The notes under the pieces are model-generated. The model saw only the letters and a program-made list of their open reading frames with translations, had not been told where the DNA came from and did no database searches. DNA of 64,000 bases, from assembly GCA_030765065.1 (NCBI GenBank), contig CM060987.1, positions 74,224,557 to 74,288,556 on the forward strand, in the 5' to 3' direction. The stretch comes from Deroplatys truncata (lineage: Eukaryota > Arthropoda > Insecta > Mantodea > Mantidae). Positions 23,117-34,705 of the stretch are shown piece by piece (the stretch's first letter is position 1; each line of letters starts with the position of its first letter). The position numbers and the translations under genes are program-made.

Positions 23117-25750
23117 GTGACATACATTGTAATTATTCAGCCCTTAGTTACTATATTTTGTATTTATTGTCTTTTACGTTCAGATGACATTGGAAATTGT
23201 GATTTGCAATAAACAGGCAATAGCAGTTAAACAATGGACTTGAATTTATATACCCAAATGTGGATATTTTCAGAATCTTTAAGGCAACATAGAGCTGAAA
23301 GTTAGACGACAGTGCTGAAAAATTAAAACTACCTTTTCTTATTAGAACTTAGAATATGCCATTTTCAGACTCCGTTTTGAACTTCATGTTCTTCACCTTT
23401 TGGTACCATTTTGTGAAGGTGAACAGCTTATGTGTATGTATGTGTATGATTAATCCAATGCTGAATGGTTGTTTTCATTTTAATATTAGAATCATATGCT
23501 TAGAAGAAGATTTCTATCTCATTTTATTGAAATGCCCAGGTATGCAAGCAGTTAAAATTTTGACATACCACTTTGAGTTAATTGTAAACAGTTTAAAGTT
23601 ATTCTTGAAGCAAACAAAGTGATAAAAATTATGTCCTGTATAAATATTTTTGTCATTAAACAAATATGTCACCTTGTTGAATTATTCTTCTGAACACAAA
23701 AGCAGCAGAATAATTAGACTTTATACCAACATAATTATAGATATAGGGAGCAGCAATCAAACAGAACATTAAAAAGTTTTCTAAAACCACTAAACTTAGA
23801 AATTTGAAGCTTTTAATGAATTATTAATATAACCTTAGTATACAGAATTGATATATTCTGTGTGGATAAATATTACAAGATTTAGAATTTTCACTTGTGT
23901 ATAGCCTTACCCTGTATGATACAACATTGTTTTATCAAAACAGGTACTGCAGACTTGACAGCATATTGAAGATATGCTGCCTTAAGTACCTTGTACTTGT
24001 TCCTGGGTTTGTAGTTCTGTTCACTAAAGCATTGAACATGATGACTAGAGTTTCAATATCGGAGGTTAGGTAGGTTGCTACAATACTGCTAAGTCTTTGG
24101 TGAAGTGCTGTGTCCACATAAAGTAATCCGTGATTGATATGCATGGATGTTGACAGACTTCATTAGCATTGTGGTGAAAAATATACTTACATTGTAAAGC
24201 TGAAAAACCTATCGTATTTTTTGTTTTTGTTTAGTTTAAACCATGCTGTTATTCATAAATTTAATGGAAATACCAAAATAGGTAGCAATAAAGATGCAGA
24301 ACTGCTCATAAAAGTTTCTTGTTCCCATAATTTGTTTTCCAGCAAACTGGTTTATAGGTTAACATCCACTTAAATGCATATGGGAACTGGAAATGCAAAG
24401 TACTTTTGGAAATAACAAATAACATAGATTTTTTAAAAATATTTGATCAATATCTCTCTGGAATCCCAGCAAACTCTTGCAATTCCTTCAAGAAATTAAT
24501 TAATTTTTGCCTATTCAAACTGTTGCATTGCATGATGCCATTGGAAATTAAACATGTGTTATTATTTCTTATACATGGCAAACTGTGTACTTCAGAGTAC
24601 ATTTTTTTTCAATTAAATATTAACAGAGGATGAAACTTTTACCGTACAATAATGTGATAATAGCATACTGAAACTCAATGTGCATCAGTATTCTCTTAGT
24701 GCTGTTCCTTGACTTTGATTTAATGCTTCCCTGTAAAACTCTCAGAGAAATTAACTTTCTTAAAAAAACTAAAAATGTATGGCTTCACAAACGGAAGATA
24801 TTTTTCAAAATACAAGATAATTGGATAGATAAACTATGAACATGTAGATCTGGAATCTTAATTTGAAAGGTGCTTATTCAATATATAGATTTCAAAACTT
24901 CAATGTTTATGTTTTAAAAAGTAATACCTTGAAATTTGTAGTTGCATTGCTGAACAACCACATACACCAAATTATCAAAATCTCATTATTCACAAATGTT
25001 GCTCTCAAAGTTCCAATTATTATTCATGTGTGAACTGTTACTAACTTTGAGGACTTCTTCTGAGAGTTATTTTAAAAAGGAACATCTGTAATGTTTTAGC
25101 TAATAATTTGTGTTATAATGTCCAGGAGTTTAATGCAGTTGATTGGAAATAATATCAAGTTTTGACATTGCTATCTATGCATGTATATGTATTAAGCAGT
25201 AAAATCTATTCATTAAATTAAAGAAGAAATCTAAATGGCGGAGTGGGCTTGCAGTGAAAGATATGCTCTTGGGCAGAAAACTTTGATTCAACTTGGGTAA
25301 ACCACTGGAAGATGTGATGTTAAATAGTATTTCTGTGCACAATGACATTTTAAATTAAAAGACAGTCTGGGACACTTGAGCTGGAAGGATTTTTAGAGGA
25401 AATAAACAAGCAGTATAAAAAAAGGTGGGATTTTCTTAAATGAAAATCTAGATATTAAGAGGAGAGACATTTTAGTTAGTTTTGGAATTGGAGAGTCCAT
25501 TGAGAATTTATTGAAAAGCAAAAATAGCTTGAGGTAGGGAGAAGCATGTAGAACTTTGTGATAAATACTGTTGTTCATTTACATTTTCCATTATGATTAT
25601 TGTGTAGGAAAATATCTGTGATAGCAATACCTGACAAAAGAGCTCAGTTGCATTATGATGTACAAAGAATGAATATTTAGGAGCTATAATGTTAAACGTT
25701 ACAACAACAACAACAACAACAAAAATAGATGTGTAAATAGGCTTTTCACT
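23117..25750. other. Probable intron and AT-rich DNA
   Basis: Starts with the exon's splice donor. No next exon could be recognised with confidence. Reading frames here are AT-rich chance frames. Confidence 0.45.
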
Positions 25751-25757
25751 TTCTCTA

Positions 25758-25762
25758 CACAT

Positions 25763-25825
<63 letters not shown>

Positions 25826-25828
25826 TAT
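25758..25828. repeat. (ATTT)n microsatellite, about 17 units
   Basis: A nearly perfect ATTT run; a short ACA run lies just upstream at 25701-25721. Confidence 0.95.
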
Positions 25829-26409
25829 AGGTATTGTAAAAATTATTCATACAAAAACTGATTTTTCTGTTTCTGTACTTGCTTTGAATCCAGAAAATAT
25901 CAGCCAAAAATAGTTTCAAATGTGCAATATCAGGTAATATTTTTGGTTGTAGCTAAACAGGAGGCTGAGACATTTGTTAGCAGTGATAGAAAAACTCTTT
26001 GCATGGGCTCATGAGAAGCAAAAGAATAACCACTTAACACTCCAAAGTGTAATGCTTAAAGAACTGGAAAAGCAAAATGAACAACAGTTTAATCTGTAAT
26101 GCCACATTGACATACCTAAATGTTATTTATGTTTGCATTTTTACTGTCAGTAAGTTTCAGTCTGTCTGTTATGAATTCCCAGTTATTTAAACTTCAGTGA
26201 CAATCAAGAAAACTTTTTGTTGACAGAAACTAGAATGCATACATTTTGTCATAGTAGTATCTCAGATTTATTATGTTTTAGTAAAATTTTTGATCAAATG
26301 AAAAATAACAAAAAGCTTAATTTTGAAAAGTTTTTGGTATGGGGAAACTCGTTGCATCCTTAAAAAGTATTTCACAGAAGTATAAAATTTGGTATTTGTC
26401 CAGCTTTTC

Positions 26410-26540
26410 ATTTTTACTCTCTCTACTAAGTAGAGGAAGCATTGCATTCCACCGAAACATTCGATACTGAGGTTTCACCAGAATAATACACATTTTGAAG
26501 CTCCCTAATCCAAAAAAGGAAATATATTTTCAGAATGGCA
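26410..26540 (+). repeat. R850 repeat, 5' fragment
   Basis: Carries only the first part of the unit: ctctctactaagtagaggaag, attgcattccaccgaaa, gaggtttcaccaga, atacacattttgaagctccc. Unrelated sequence follows, then a longer copy begins at 26905. Confidence 0.7.
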
Positions 26541-26904
26541 GTAAAGGACACTCTTTTGCCTCCCCCCCACTTTGAAGGCCATAGGTGGTACTATTGTAAA
26601 TATTTACTTACTCAGTTAAAACATGCACTTATTTGTACTTGTGTTAAATTTTCAAAGGAACGACCAGGGAGATTTTATACTGAAATTTTTACATTAAAAA
26701 TAATTTTACACTTTATTTCTATAACAGAAAATTACCTCTAGTATGCAATTAGTCATTGGACCTTGTATTGGTCAAAAAACTTCCACCATCCTCAATAAGA
26801 TTATGAAAACGGTGACAAGTCACACTATAATTCAGTGTGATTTTAATTTAACATTTTATTGGATTCAAACAACAATTACTGCTTTCAATGTTTTATTTTT
26901 GCTT

Positions 26905-27775
26905 TCCCTACTGTGTATAGTAAGTAGGAAAAGTATTGTATTCCACCCAAACATTCAATGTCGAGATTTAAGTGGAAATAAAGTTTTGTGACTCCCCTCC
27001 CCCCCAAAAAAAGAATTTTTAGAAATAGGTCCGTGTGTGTGTCTGTGAACAGCATAACTCAAAAACAAAAAGTCGGATATACATATACCAAACTTAGTAT
27101 TTAGATTCAACACCTTTCAAAGAGGTGACACGAAGGTTTTCAAGAAAATCTCCCTACCCAAACTACCGTTTACATGGAACATTTTTCGAATGTTTTTATT
27201 TTCTAAAAATGGCTCTTAACGATTTTGTTTAAAAATACTATATATTAAAGATATTTACATGACAAATGAAATGTGTAAAATGAGTTTTCTAGGAATAGTC
27301 TATGAAGTCCTCTTCATTCGGAAGGAATTTTGTATAATCTTGTATAATGGTAAACGATAGACGAAAACATACTACACAAAAAATTTAGATATCTTTAAAA
27401 CACACGGTTTTGTTTCAAATAACTTTTTTGTGGCATAAGCCATTTCTGACATATTCGTTATTAATAGTTCGAATTGTTCATTACTTGGTCATTGTTTTAA
27501 AGTCCTGTCAACATTCAGTGGTTTCTCGCGATTGCATGGTAACAGTATGAAGTTTTAAGGACAACGTATAGGTCCAGTTCTTAAACATTTGACTATCGCT
27601 GTTCCCTTTGTGTCTATAATGAAATGTGGAATGTAGCTGTTTCTGCAATGATTTATTTGCAAAATGAGGTAGGTAGAAATATAACCGTTAAAAAGAATAG
27701 TTTGTATACCCACTAATAAACGATAGAGGGTAAAGAAAATTATGTGAATGTATCACAGATTTTTTTTTTCAGAGC
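26905..27775 (+). repeat. R850 repeat, nearly complete plus copy
   Basis: This copy shows the unit well: cctactgtgtatagtaagtag start, attccacccaaa, ggtccgtgtgtgtgtctgtg, aacagcataactcaaaaac, agaggtgacacgaaggtttt, ccgtttacatggaac, ggctcttaacgattt, cttcattcggaag, ttctcgcgattgcatgg, actatcgctgttccctttg, ttctgcaatgattta, and the end at gtgaatgtatcacagattttttt. Length about 870 bp. Confidence 0.8.
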
Positions 27776-28204
27776 TCTCTCTTTACCATTTGTGTCAGCA
27801 ACCTAAACAAATATGACTTAAACATAGGTTGGGGATATCCATTTAAATGTTATCAGTGAAAAATGTTAACAATTTCTTTTCAGATTATTCAAATTTCAGA
27901 CTATTCAGGGACTTAAGCTATCTCAAAATACACAAAATTAGCTTGCTTTTTTTTTCCTTTCTTTTTTTTACATTTTACAACACATTCTCCATTAAAGCCT
28001 CTACTTTGGTTCTGCCACAGACCAATTTCTTATGCTGCTAGAATCGTCTCCAAACACGTGCCGAATGAGTTACACATTACTATTATAATTAAGATTGTAT
28101 ATTATGTTGTGGTAACACACTGCAATTTCATGTGGTGAATTCAAGAAAACCAACTTTTACTCGGCAATACAAATACAAGTCTGGGAAACGCATTTCAACG
28201 GGGT

Positions 28205-28522
28205 ACTCAACTGGGGAGATGGGTGAATATCGGCAGGCAGAATCAACAGACTGCACGATTGTTGACTTCCTAAGAATCACTCTTTAGGATGTGCAAGGAG
28301 CAATAAACGAGTTGAATGGGAAAGCAGCAGGCCCAGACACCATCTACAATGAACACCTAAAAGACTCGAGGGTTGTCTTAGGAGAAATTTGGGTAGATTT
28401 GTTCAACAGGTGCCTAGAGCTGGGAGAAATTTCAGAAAAGTGGAGAACCTCGTACATCAGGGTGATGTAAAAAGAAAAGGCACCACAAGACACACTTGTG
28501 GAGGGAATATAACCTTCAGGCT

Positions 28523-28569
<47 letters not shown>

Positions 28570-29600
28570 AATCCTGATGAGCAGGCTGACACGGTTGACT
28601 AAAGAGGAAATGCCTGAGAAGCAATTTGGATTTCGGACATGTAAATCCACCTTGCAGGCAGTCGCCAACCTACTAAGAGACATAAGAAGCCTTACAAGAG
28701 CAGAAGGGCAAACTGTACGCCATTTTTGTGGATTATCGGAAAGCTTTTGATCTGCTTGACAGGACTAAAATTATGACGAAACTGGAAGGCATTATCGACA
28801 ACTACCCTTCAACTACATGAAGGCTAACTACCTGACGCGAATTATAAGATCGATAGTACAGTACAAATCGTAGCAATACAGGATGGGATAGACCCATCAA
28901 ACAAATAGGTTTTGCAAGGGGATCCGTTATGCCTCCTGCTATTTAACCTAGCAACAACAGATGTAACGAAGGTGGTGAACAACACCTTCACAAATATATA
29001 ATTTATGCTGATGATATGGTCATGACGGCAAGGAATATCGAGGACCTGCAATAGAGTTTCATCCAATTAATAAGATGGGCAGATGAAAATGATCTGAAAA
29101 TAAATAGGAAGAATACCGTTCAAATGACCTTTCGGAAAGGAGGAAAGAGGAAAAACATAGAAACAATCACACTGAGAGGTGAAGATCCAACAGTGAAGAA
29201 CACCTACAAATATTTAGGAGTAACCCTGCAAACAACTGGGATCACTTCCGGGGTACATGCAAATGAGAAGGCATAACTGCCATAAGACACAGATCATATA
29301 CAGCAAATCTCCCTAGAGGTGGCAATGAAACTCTTCGTTGTCCCAGTTCTGACATTTGACATATATCAAATAGGAGAAAACCTAAAAAAAGGACCTAAAA
29401 CCAAGGGAGAAAGTAAAGGCTACTTTCCTCAAGCGAGTAATTGGGGTGTCGAAATACACTCCATCGAGATATGTATATATATTCTGACGAGAGAGCCATT
29501 TCTGATGGAAGATCTTTACTACTTCTGCCTGCAACTTCTGCCTATAGAAAACTGGTGGTAGAAAACTTGAGGAAAAAAAAGTGCAGTCGAGGAGGACTTC
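28205..29600 (+). pseudogene. LINE reverse transcriptase pseudogene
   Basis: The reverse transcriptase copies the element's RNA at the genomic target. Motifs in order: INELNGKAAGPDTIYNEHLK at about 28302-28361, the typical pre-catalytic block; EKWRTSYI near 28437; PEKQFGFRTCKSTLQAV at about 28615-28665; FVDYRKAFD at 28725-28751, the first catalytic block with its aspartate; and YADDM at 29004-29018, the signature catalytic pair. ADENDLKINRKNTVQM and YKYLGVTLQ follow, then the thumb region. All catalytic acids are present, but the blocks lie in different frames, with stops and a poly-T run between. The style fits the jockey/CR1/R1 group of LINEs; a finer clade cannot be set by eye. Confidence 0.8.
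28524..28564. repeat. Poly-T run, 41 bases
   Basis: An uninterrupted T homopolymer in the middle of the LINE coding region, flanked by ttcaggctg and acaaaaatcctg. It produces poly-Phe in shadow frames. Confidence 0.95.
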
Positions 29601-29852
29601 TAAGCAACAAGCGGATTGGACAGGACCGATCAAAACGCGAGGAACGTTGTAACGAGGCTGGCCGTGCTAGTTTCCACCATAACGTATGCTACAAAAACAA
29701 TTTTCATGCAGTGTCGGATGTGTGTTTGCAAATTCCTTAATTAAAATGTGATAAATACCACTGTTGAACTGCAACAAATGTCCAAAAACAGTGACAGAAC
29801 TTAGTGCTGAAAATTGAAGTTATGTTCATTCTGTTCCTTGTGCGCACTTCAC

Positions 29853-29853
<1 letters not shown>

Positions 29854-29914
<61 letters not shown>
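29854..29914. repeat. (ATT)n microsatellite, about 20 units
   Basis: A perfect ATT run. It gives Ile or Asn homopolymers in shadow frames on the two strands. Confidence 0.95.
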
Positions 29915-29915
<1 letters not shown>

Positions 29916-30257
29916 CTCACAAAGAAATTTATTTTCTGCTTAGAAGAAGACTGCACTTCACTTTTATGACAGATTGCACAGACGTGTTTCAAATTGGATT
30001 CACCGCCATGTGCAACAGAAAAAATAAGATTCCAAGTATTACACCGTGCTTTGAAACTGTTATTTTTCACGAGTGATAACCACGAATACTTTCCTTCGTT
30101 TTCGCATTTTATTAAATATTCGTAAATGCAAGGTCGCCTTTTCTTCGGAGGTGAATTCATTTTTCTTCAGTAACTATCAGTCAACAAAATATAACTAACA
30201 CAAGCCCGCGCATTTTAAAATGCAATCTTGAAGCATAGAACAAAATATTTTTTTTTC

Positions 30258-30258
30258 A

Positions 30259-30289
<31 letters not shown>

Positions 30290-30292
30290 TTT
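30258..30292. repeat. (CTTT)n microsatellite
   Basis: A short CTTT run after a poly-T stretch, close to the edge of the next R850 copy. Confidence 0.9.
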
Positions 30293-30369
30293 TAACCGTG
30301 TAACAGTAATACAGGACACGATTCTTCCTTCTTGAATACGGGAAATCCCGTATAATACGGGATATCTGG

Positions 30370-31010
30370 CAAGACTAGCTGTGTGTGAACAGCTAAGTTC
30401 AAAAACAAAAATTCGTTAAATACTAAACTTGGTATATAAGTTCAGCACCTTCCAAGAATGCGACTCGAAGATGTTCGGGAAAACATACCCTCCTCCAAAC
30501 TACCCTTTACATAGAAAAATCAATCTTCCTTATTTTTGACTTTCTCAAAAACGCCTGTAACGATTTTGATTAAAATGTCTTATATTTAAGGTATTTGCAT
30601 GGCAAATAAAGCCTATTTGTTTTGCTGTGAAGTTCTCTTTATTCTGAATAAGTTTTGTATAACTTGTAAACCATAAGAGATGGAAAAGAACTTGTTTTAA
30701 AAAATTGCGGCAAAATCTTTTCTGAGATATTCGTTATTATTGCTTTGAATAGTCAAATACTTTATTCTTTTCAACTGCTAAGTCGCTATTCGTTTTTCTC
30801 TATGGTTATGCAAAGTGAACAGAATTTCAAAGGCATCGTAATAGCGACCCGCTTTTGAAGTATTTGACTATCGCCTACTGTACCTACAGCTAAATGTGCA
30901 ATAAAATAATTTCTGCAAATGTTTATCTTAACATGAAACTGATAGAAAATGTTTTTAAGAATAGTTTGTAGAAGGGTTAGTAGAGAAAGTCGTGCAAATA
31001 CAACATATCC
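30370..31010 (+). repeat. R850 repeat, plus copy lacking its first part
   Basis: Begins at gtgtgtgaacagctaagttc and runs through ccaagaatgcgactcgaag, ccctttacatag, acgcctgtaacgattttgat, tctttattctgaataag, ttctctatggttatgcaaag, gacccgcttttgaag, tttctgcaaatgtttatc, and ends gagaaagtcgtgcaaatacaac. Confidence 0.75.
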
Positions 31011-31019
31011 GATCGTTTT

Positions 31020-31143
31020 ACTTTTTCACTTACACACCAAGTAGGTAGAGGAAGTATTGTATTCTACCCAAAAATTCGATTTGGAGATTTCATCGGAAAT
31101 ACATTGAAGCCCTCTGAATCCAACAAGAGCACTTTTAATAAAA

Positions 31144-31200
<57 letters not shown>

Positions 31201-31250
31201 AACATAGGTAACTCAAAAAACAAAATTTCGGATAAATTTCAAACTTATGA
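31020..31250 (+). repeat. R850 repeat, 5' fragment with an expanded TG tract
   Basis: Starts immediately after the previous copy: caagtaggtagaggaagtatt, attctacccaaaaattcg, gagatttcatcggaaatac, then a long TG run where other copies have a short GTGTGTGT, then aactcaaaaaacaaa and truncation. Confidence 0.8.
31143..31197. repeat. (TG)n microsatellite, about 27 units
   Basis: A perfect TG run exactly at the GTGTGT site of the R850 unit. Confidence 0.95.
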
Positions 31251-31410
31251 CCGAGTGCATTAATCTCAGTAAATATAAGCTGTTGCGATACCGCGGTTAA
31301 ACTGTTACCATGGTAAAGTCATAAAACCTGTGCACCATTGCTAACCTTTGGTTTGAATACTGTGGTTTCGTAGCGCCAGGTTTTCTCACTATTTTTCTCC
31401 TCCGAAAAAA

Positions 31411-31671
31411 ATTAATTCAGTTTTATTTATGCACGCTCTTTAACTGCTGTGATCCTTAGCGTCCCATTCTATATTGGGCGTGAAAGACCGGGAATTTTGC
31501 TCAGAGGCCTCTTTATCAGGCTTGAGGTTCTTTAACGTGCCGTAAATCTACGACACGGGACCACCGGTTTACTTCCCTTCCGAAGGAAGCCATGCTAAGG
31601 ACTTTTACGCCCGAAAAAAACCCATCGCCCTCCACCGGATTTGAACCCGCGACCTCGGGAACTAGAGGCTA
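31411..31671 (-). mobile_element. tRNA-headed SINE, family A, minus copy
   Basis: Reverse complement of the copy at 11219: tatttatgcacgctctttaac, ttagcgtcccattctatatt, gctcagaggcctct, ggcttgaggttcttta, then the B box as ggatttgaacccgcg and gggaactagaggct. The tRNA head is truncated at its 5' end near 31671. No clear target duplication was found; only ctccgaa recurs on both sides. Confidence 0.85.
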
Positions 31672-32029
31672 ATTTATTCTCCGAAGCAATTTATAGTAGT
31701 ATTCAGAGGGCATTGATTAATTTCGACTGCCACTTGCTTGTTGTGTTTATGCATAGACTGTAGGCAATGGCTGCTAATGCATTTCATTCTTTGCAGCCAG
31801 TTTTGTCTCGAAACATATTCGCAGTGGACTCAATCAAGAACGTAGGCTATAAACGCTCAAGATCGCCGAATTTTCACACTATGAGAGTTCCATGTTACTA
31901 GATTTAGTAGATAAATCCACAACCGAAAACCAAAAGATGATTGGGATTACCATTAAAGACAAAGTGAAAACTTAGCAAAAATTCTGATTGTTACATATAC
32001 ATTACTTTGTTTAGTCACTATCGTTTATT

Positions 32030-32875
32030 ACTTTCTCTACTACGTATAGTAAGTAGGGGAAGTAATGCATTCCACCCAAAAATTCCATACCGAGATTTCA
32101 CCGGAAATACATGTTTTGAGGCCCCCTAAATAAAAAAAAAGTACTTGTAGAAAAAGGTCCGTGTGTCTGTGAACAGCATAACTCAAAAACGAAAAGTCGG
32201 ATAAATACAAAACTTGATATTTAGATTCAGTATCTTTCAAAGATGTGACACGAAGATTTTCAAGAAAACCCCCACCCCAGACTACCCTTTCTTTACATGG
32301 AACATTCTTGGAAAATATTGATTTTCTCAAAAATGCCTCTAACGATTTTGATCAAAATATATATTTAAGATATTTTCATGACAAATAAAACGTATATCTT
32401 GAATTTTCTGGGGGTATCCCCAAAAGTCTTCTTCATTCTGAATGGCTTTTGCATAACTGGTAAACCGTGAGAGATAGACAACATTGTTCTTCACAAAAAA
32501 ATGTAGAGCTCGTTAAAACACACAATTTTTATGCTCTTTTTTTTAGTCAACTATTTCCGAGATATTCCTTCTTATTTGTTTAAATTTTCCAATACTTATA
32601 CTTTTTCTCAAATGGGAATTCGTTATTCGTTTTTTTATATCCTGGATTTGCGAAGAGAATGAAATACTCCACATAGCAACCAGCTCTTAAAAGATTTGAC
32701 TGTTGCTTGAAGCCTACCATATTCCCCTTGCACCTACAAGAAAATTAGCAATAAGATAATTTCTGCAAATGTTTATCTCGATTAACATGAAGTAAGTGGA
32801 GAATAAGCGTTTGTAAAAATAGTTTGTACAAGAGTAGATAAAGTATGTGAGTGTAACACGTCAGAATTTTTTTAT
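32030..32875 (+). repeat. R850 repeat, complete plus copy
   Basis: A good reference copy. It starts ctctactacgtatagtaagtag, an imperfect palindrome, continues with attccacccaaaaattcc, gagatttcaccggaaatac, ggtccgtgtgtctgtgaac, agtcggataaata, gatgtgacacgaagatttt, ctttacatggaacatt, taacgattttgatcaaaat, and ends gtgagtgtaacacgtcaga. The segment aaaacgtatatcttgaatt at about 32385-32405 is the unoccupied equivalent of the Tc1 insertion site at 34705. Confidence 0.85.
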
Positions 32876-33430
32876 ATAGCTTCACACCTTTCTTACGATA
32901 AACCATTGCAGAAATAGTTACATTATACAATTATTCATTGTAGGTGCAATGGGGATAGAAGGAACCGCATCGATAGCCAGATGTTTAAAAGTGAGTGGCT
33001 ATATGCTGGCCTTGAAATTCCATACTATTTCGATATCGCAAAAAGCAACTGGATAGTATTTTAAAAAGTGAGAAAAGTGTTGAAAAATTCAAACCAATAT
33101 TTTGGAAGTGACTGATGCCACAAAAAGGTTATTTGAAACAATTTTTTTGTTTTAAAGAGTTCTACAGTTTTTGTGTATCTCTCTAGTTAAACAAAATTAT
33201 AAAAAATTCTTTCTGAATGAAGAGGACTTCACAACAGACTATTACCGGAAAATTCAAGTTGTATTTGCAGTAAATATCTTAGCGATGTTTTAATTAAAAT
33301 CGTTAGAGGAATTTGTAAGAAAATAAAAAAATTCACAAAATTATCCATATAAAAGTAGTTGGGGTTGGGGGATTTTCTTAAAAAGATCTTCGTCTCGCAT
33401 CTTTGTTCCCGTTGTGCGAGAGGCAGTTTT
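32876..33430 (-). repeat. R850 repeat, minus copy facing the previous one
   Basis: Reverse-complement landmarks: attgcagaaatagtta, gtgagtggctatatgctggc, gaaattccatac, gatgccacaaaaag, ctgaatgaagaggacttcac, gttagaggaatttg, gggggattttctt, cttcgtctcgcatctttg. It abuts the plus copy tail to tail, forming a large inverted repeat. Confidence 0.75.
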
Positions 33431-33439
33431 ATACACTGA

Positions 33440-33960
33440 GATGATAACGAAGCAATTACGTATAACGTCCTGTGTTTATGCGACATGCCGTTCTGTCTTT
33501 AATCACTCGCCTATTTTCCTTGAAATGTTCCAGACGCATTAAATCCCAGAGCTACATGATGACGGTTTCTGGCGATGCTGGATGTTTCCTTGCTTTAGGG
33601 AGCTGGAGTTGTTCGTCAGTTATATCTATAACTGCAGTTATCCTTCCCCTTTTCAACCAGAATCTTCGAAATGAAACATCGTTCAATTCTTCAAATATGC
33701 ACACTCATTCTCTATTCTATTACTCTGTCTTCGTTGCGTGCAAATCGACGAAAATATTGAAGATACAAATGTAATAGTTAAGTTCCGTTTTGGATACTTT
33801 ATCGACCTTTACAAGAAGATCGCTCACCAGCGAGCAGTAGGCATTTTACCACGATTAAACGCTGGTAAAGTTAAAACCGAGCTTGGTGCAACAGAAATAC
33901 GATTTTAGTATGAGTTTTACGGGGTATTCTGTTAACCAGGAATGATGCATTCGGCCAGTA
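33440..33960. other. Unassigned stretch between R850 copies
   Basis: GC content rises compared with the neighbours. On the minus strand a frame reads RFWLKRGRITAVIDITDEQL and LMRLEHFKENRRV, with a stop between, which may be a decayed transposon protein, but I could not assign it. Confidence 0.3.
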
Positions 33961-33964
33961 GTAT

Positions 33965-34340
33965 TAAATTTTCAAGAAAATCCGCCCAACCCAAACTACC
34001 GTTTACATGGAATTTGTTTCGTTATTTTTTGTATTCTCAAAAATGGTTTTAACGAACTTGATTAAAATACCATATGCATATTTAAGACATTTACGTGATA
34101 AACAAAAATAATTTCTTAAATTTAATGCGAATTATCACCCGTGAAATGCTCTTTATTCGGAGAGAATTTGTATAACATTATAGTAACCTACTTACTGGTA
34201 AATCTAAGATAAAGAGGTAAGCTACTACACATAAAATGATATAATCCCTTTAAAACACACAATTTGTTGAAATAACTTTGTGTTATCAGTCGTTTCCGAG
34301 ATATCCGTTGTTACTGGTTTGAACAGGTTTTTCAACCTTT
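33965..34340 (+). repeat. R850 repeat, internal fragment
   Basis: Contains ttttcaagaaaatccgccc, accgtttacatggaat, ttaacgaacttgattaaaat, gctctttattcggagag, and cgtttccgagatatccg. Both ends of the unit are missing. Confidence 0.7.
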
Positions 34341-34344
34341 GGCA

Positions 34345-34703
34345 TCTTCACTTTTACTATTTGCCTATAGTGAGCATTCCACTCAAATTCAATTTCGAGA
34401 TTTCACAGGAATTACGTGTTATGCTACTCCCTCAATCCCAAATAAGCGCGTTTATAAAGAAGGTCCGTCGTGTGTGTCTCTCTGAACAGTATGACTCAAA
34501 AACGAAAACTCGTTTAAATACCAACCTTAGTACCATAAGTTCAGCGTTCATCCAAGGATGCGACATGAAGATTTTATAGAAAATCCCCCACTCGAAACTA
34601 TCTTTTACAAGTAAAATGTTTTCGTTATTTGTGGCTTTTTCAAAAATGGCTCTTAACGATTTTGATTAAAATATTATGCTTAAGATATTTGCATGACCAG
34701 ACG
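34345..34703 (+). repeat. R850 repeat, left part of the copy split by a Tc1 element
   Basis: Runs from ttgcctatagtgagcattcc through gagatttcacaggaat, ccaaggatgcgacatgaag, aacgattttgattaaaat to aagatatttgcatgac. It resumes on the far side of the transposon at 36084. Confidence 0.75.
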
Positions 34704-34705
34704 TA

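Larger units (their letters stand above)
28165..29640 (+). mobile_element. LINE (non-LTR retrotransposon) fragment
   Basis: A truncated, frame-broken reverse transcriptase region, with no 5' endonuclease part recognisable. The 3' part matches the fragment at 44960-45530 in order and character (PVLTF/PIITY block, REPFLMEDL / RETILLEDL block), so both are one family. The exact 3' end and target duplication were not identified. A 41-base T run interrupts it. Confidence 0.75.

Noticed and set aside
25758-25828. CRISPR-like or regulatory tandem array
   Set aside because: It is a simple ATTT microsatellite; no spaced repeats exist anywhere in the window that would fit a CRISPR array.
29849-30160. 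Frame with a poly-Asn run
   Set aside because: Produced by the ATT microsatellite; no other coding support.
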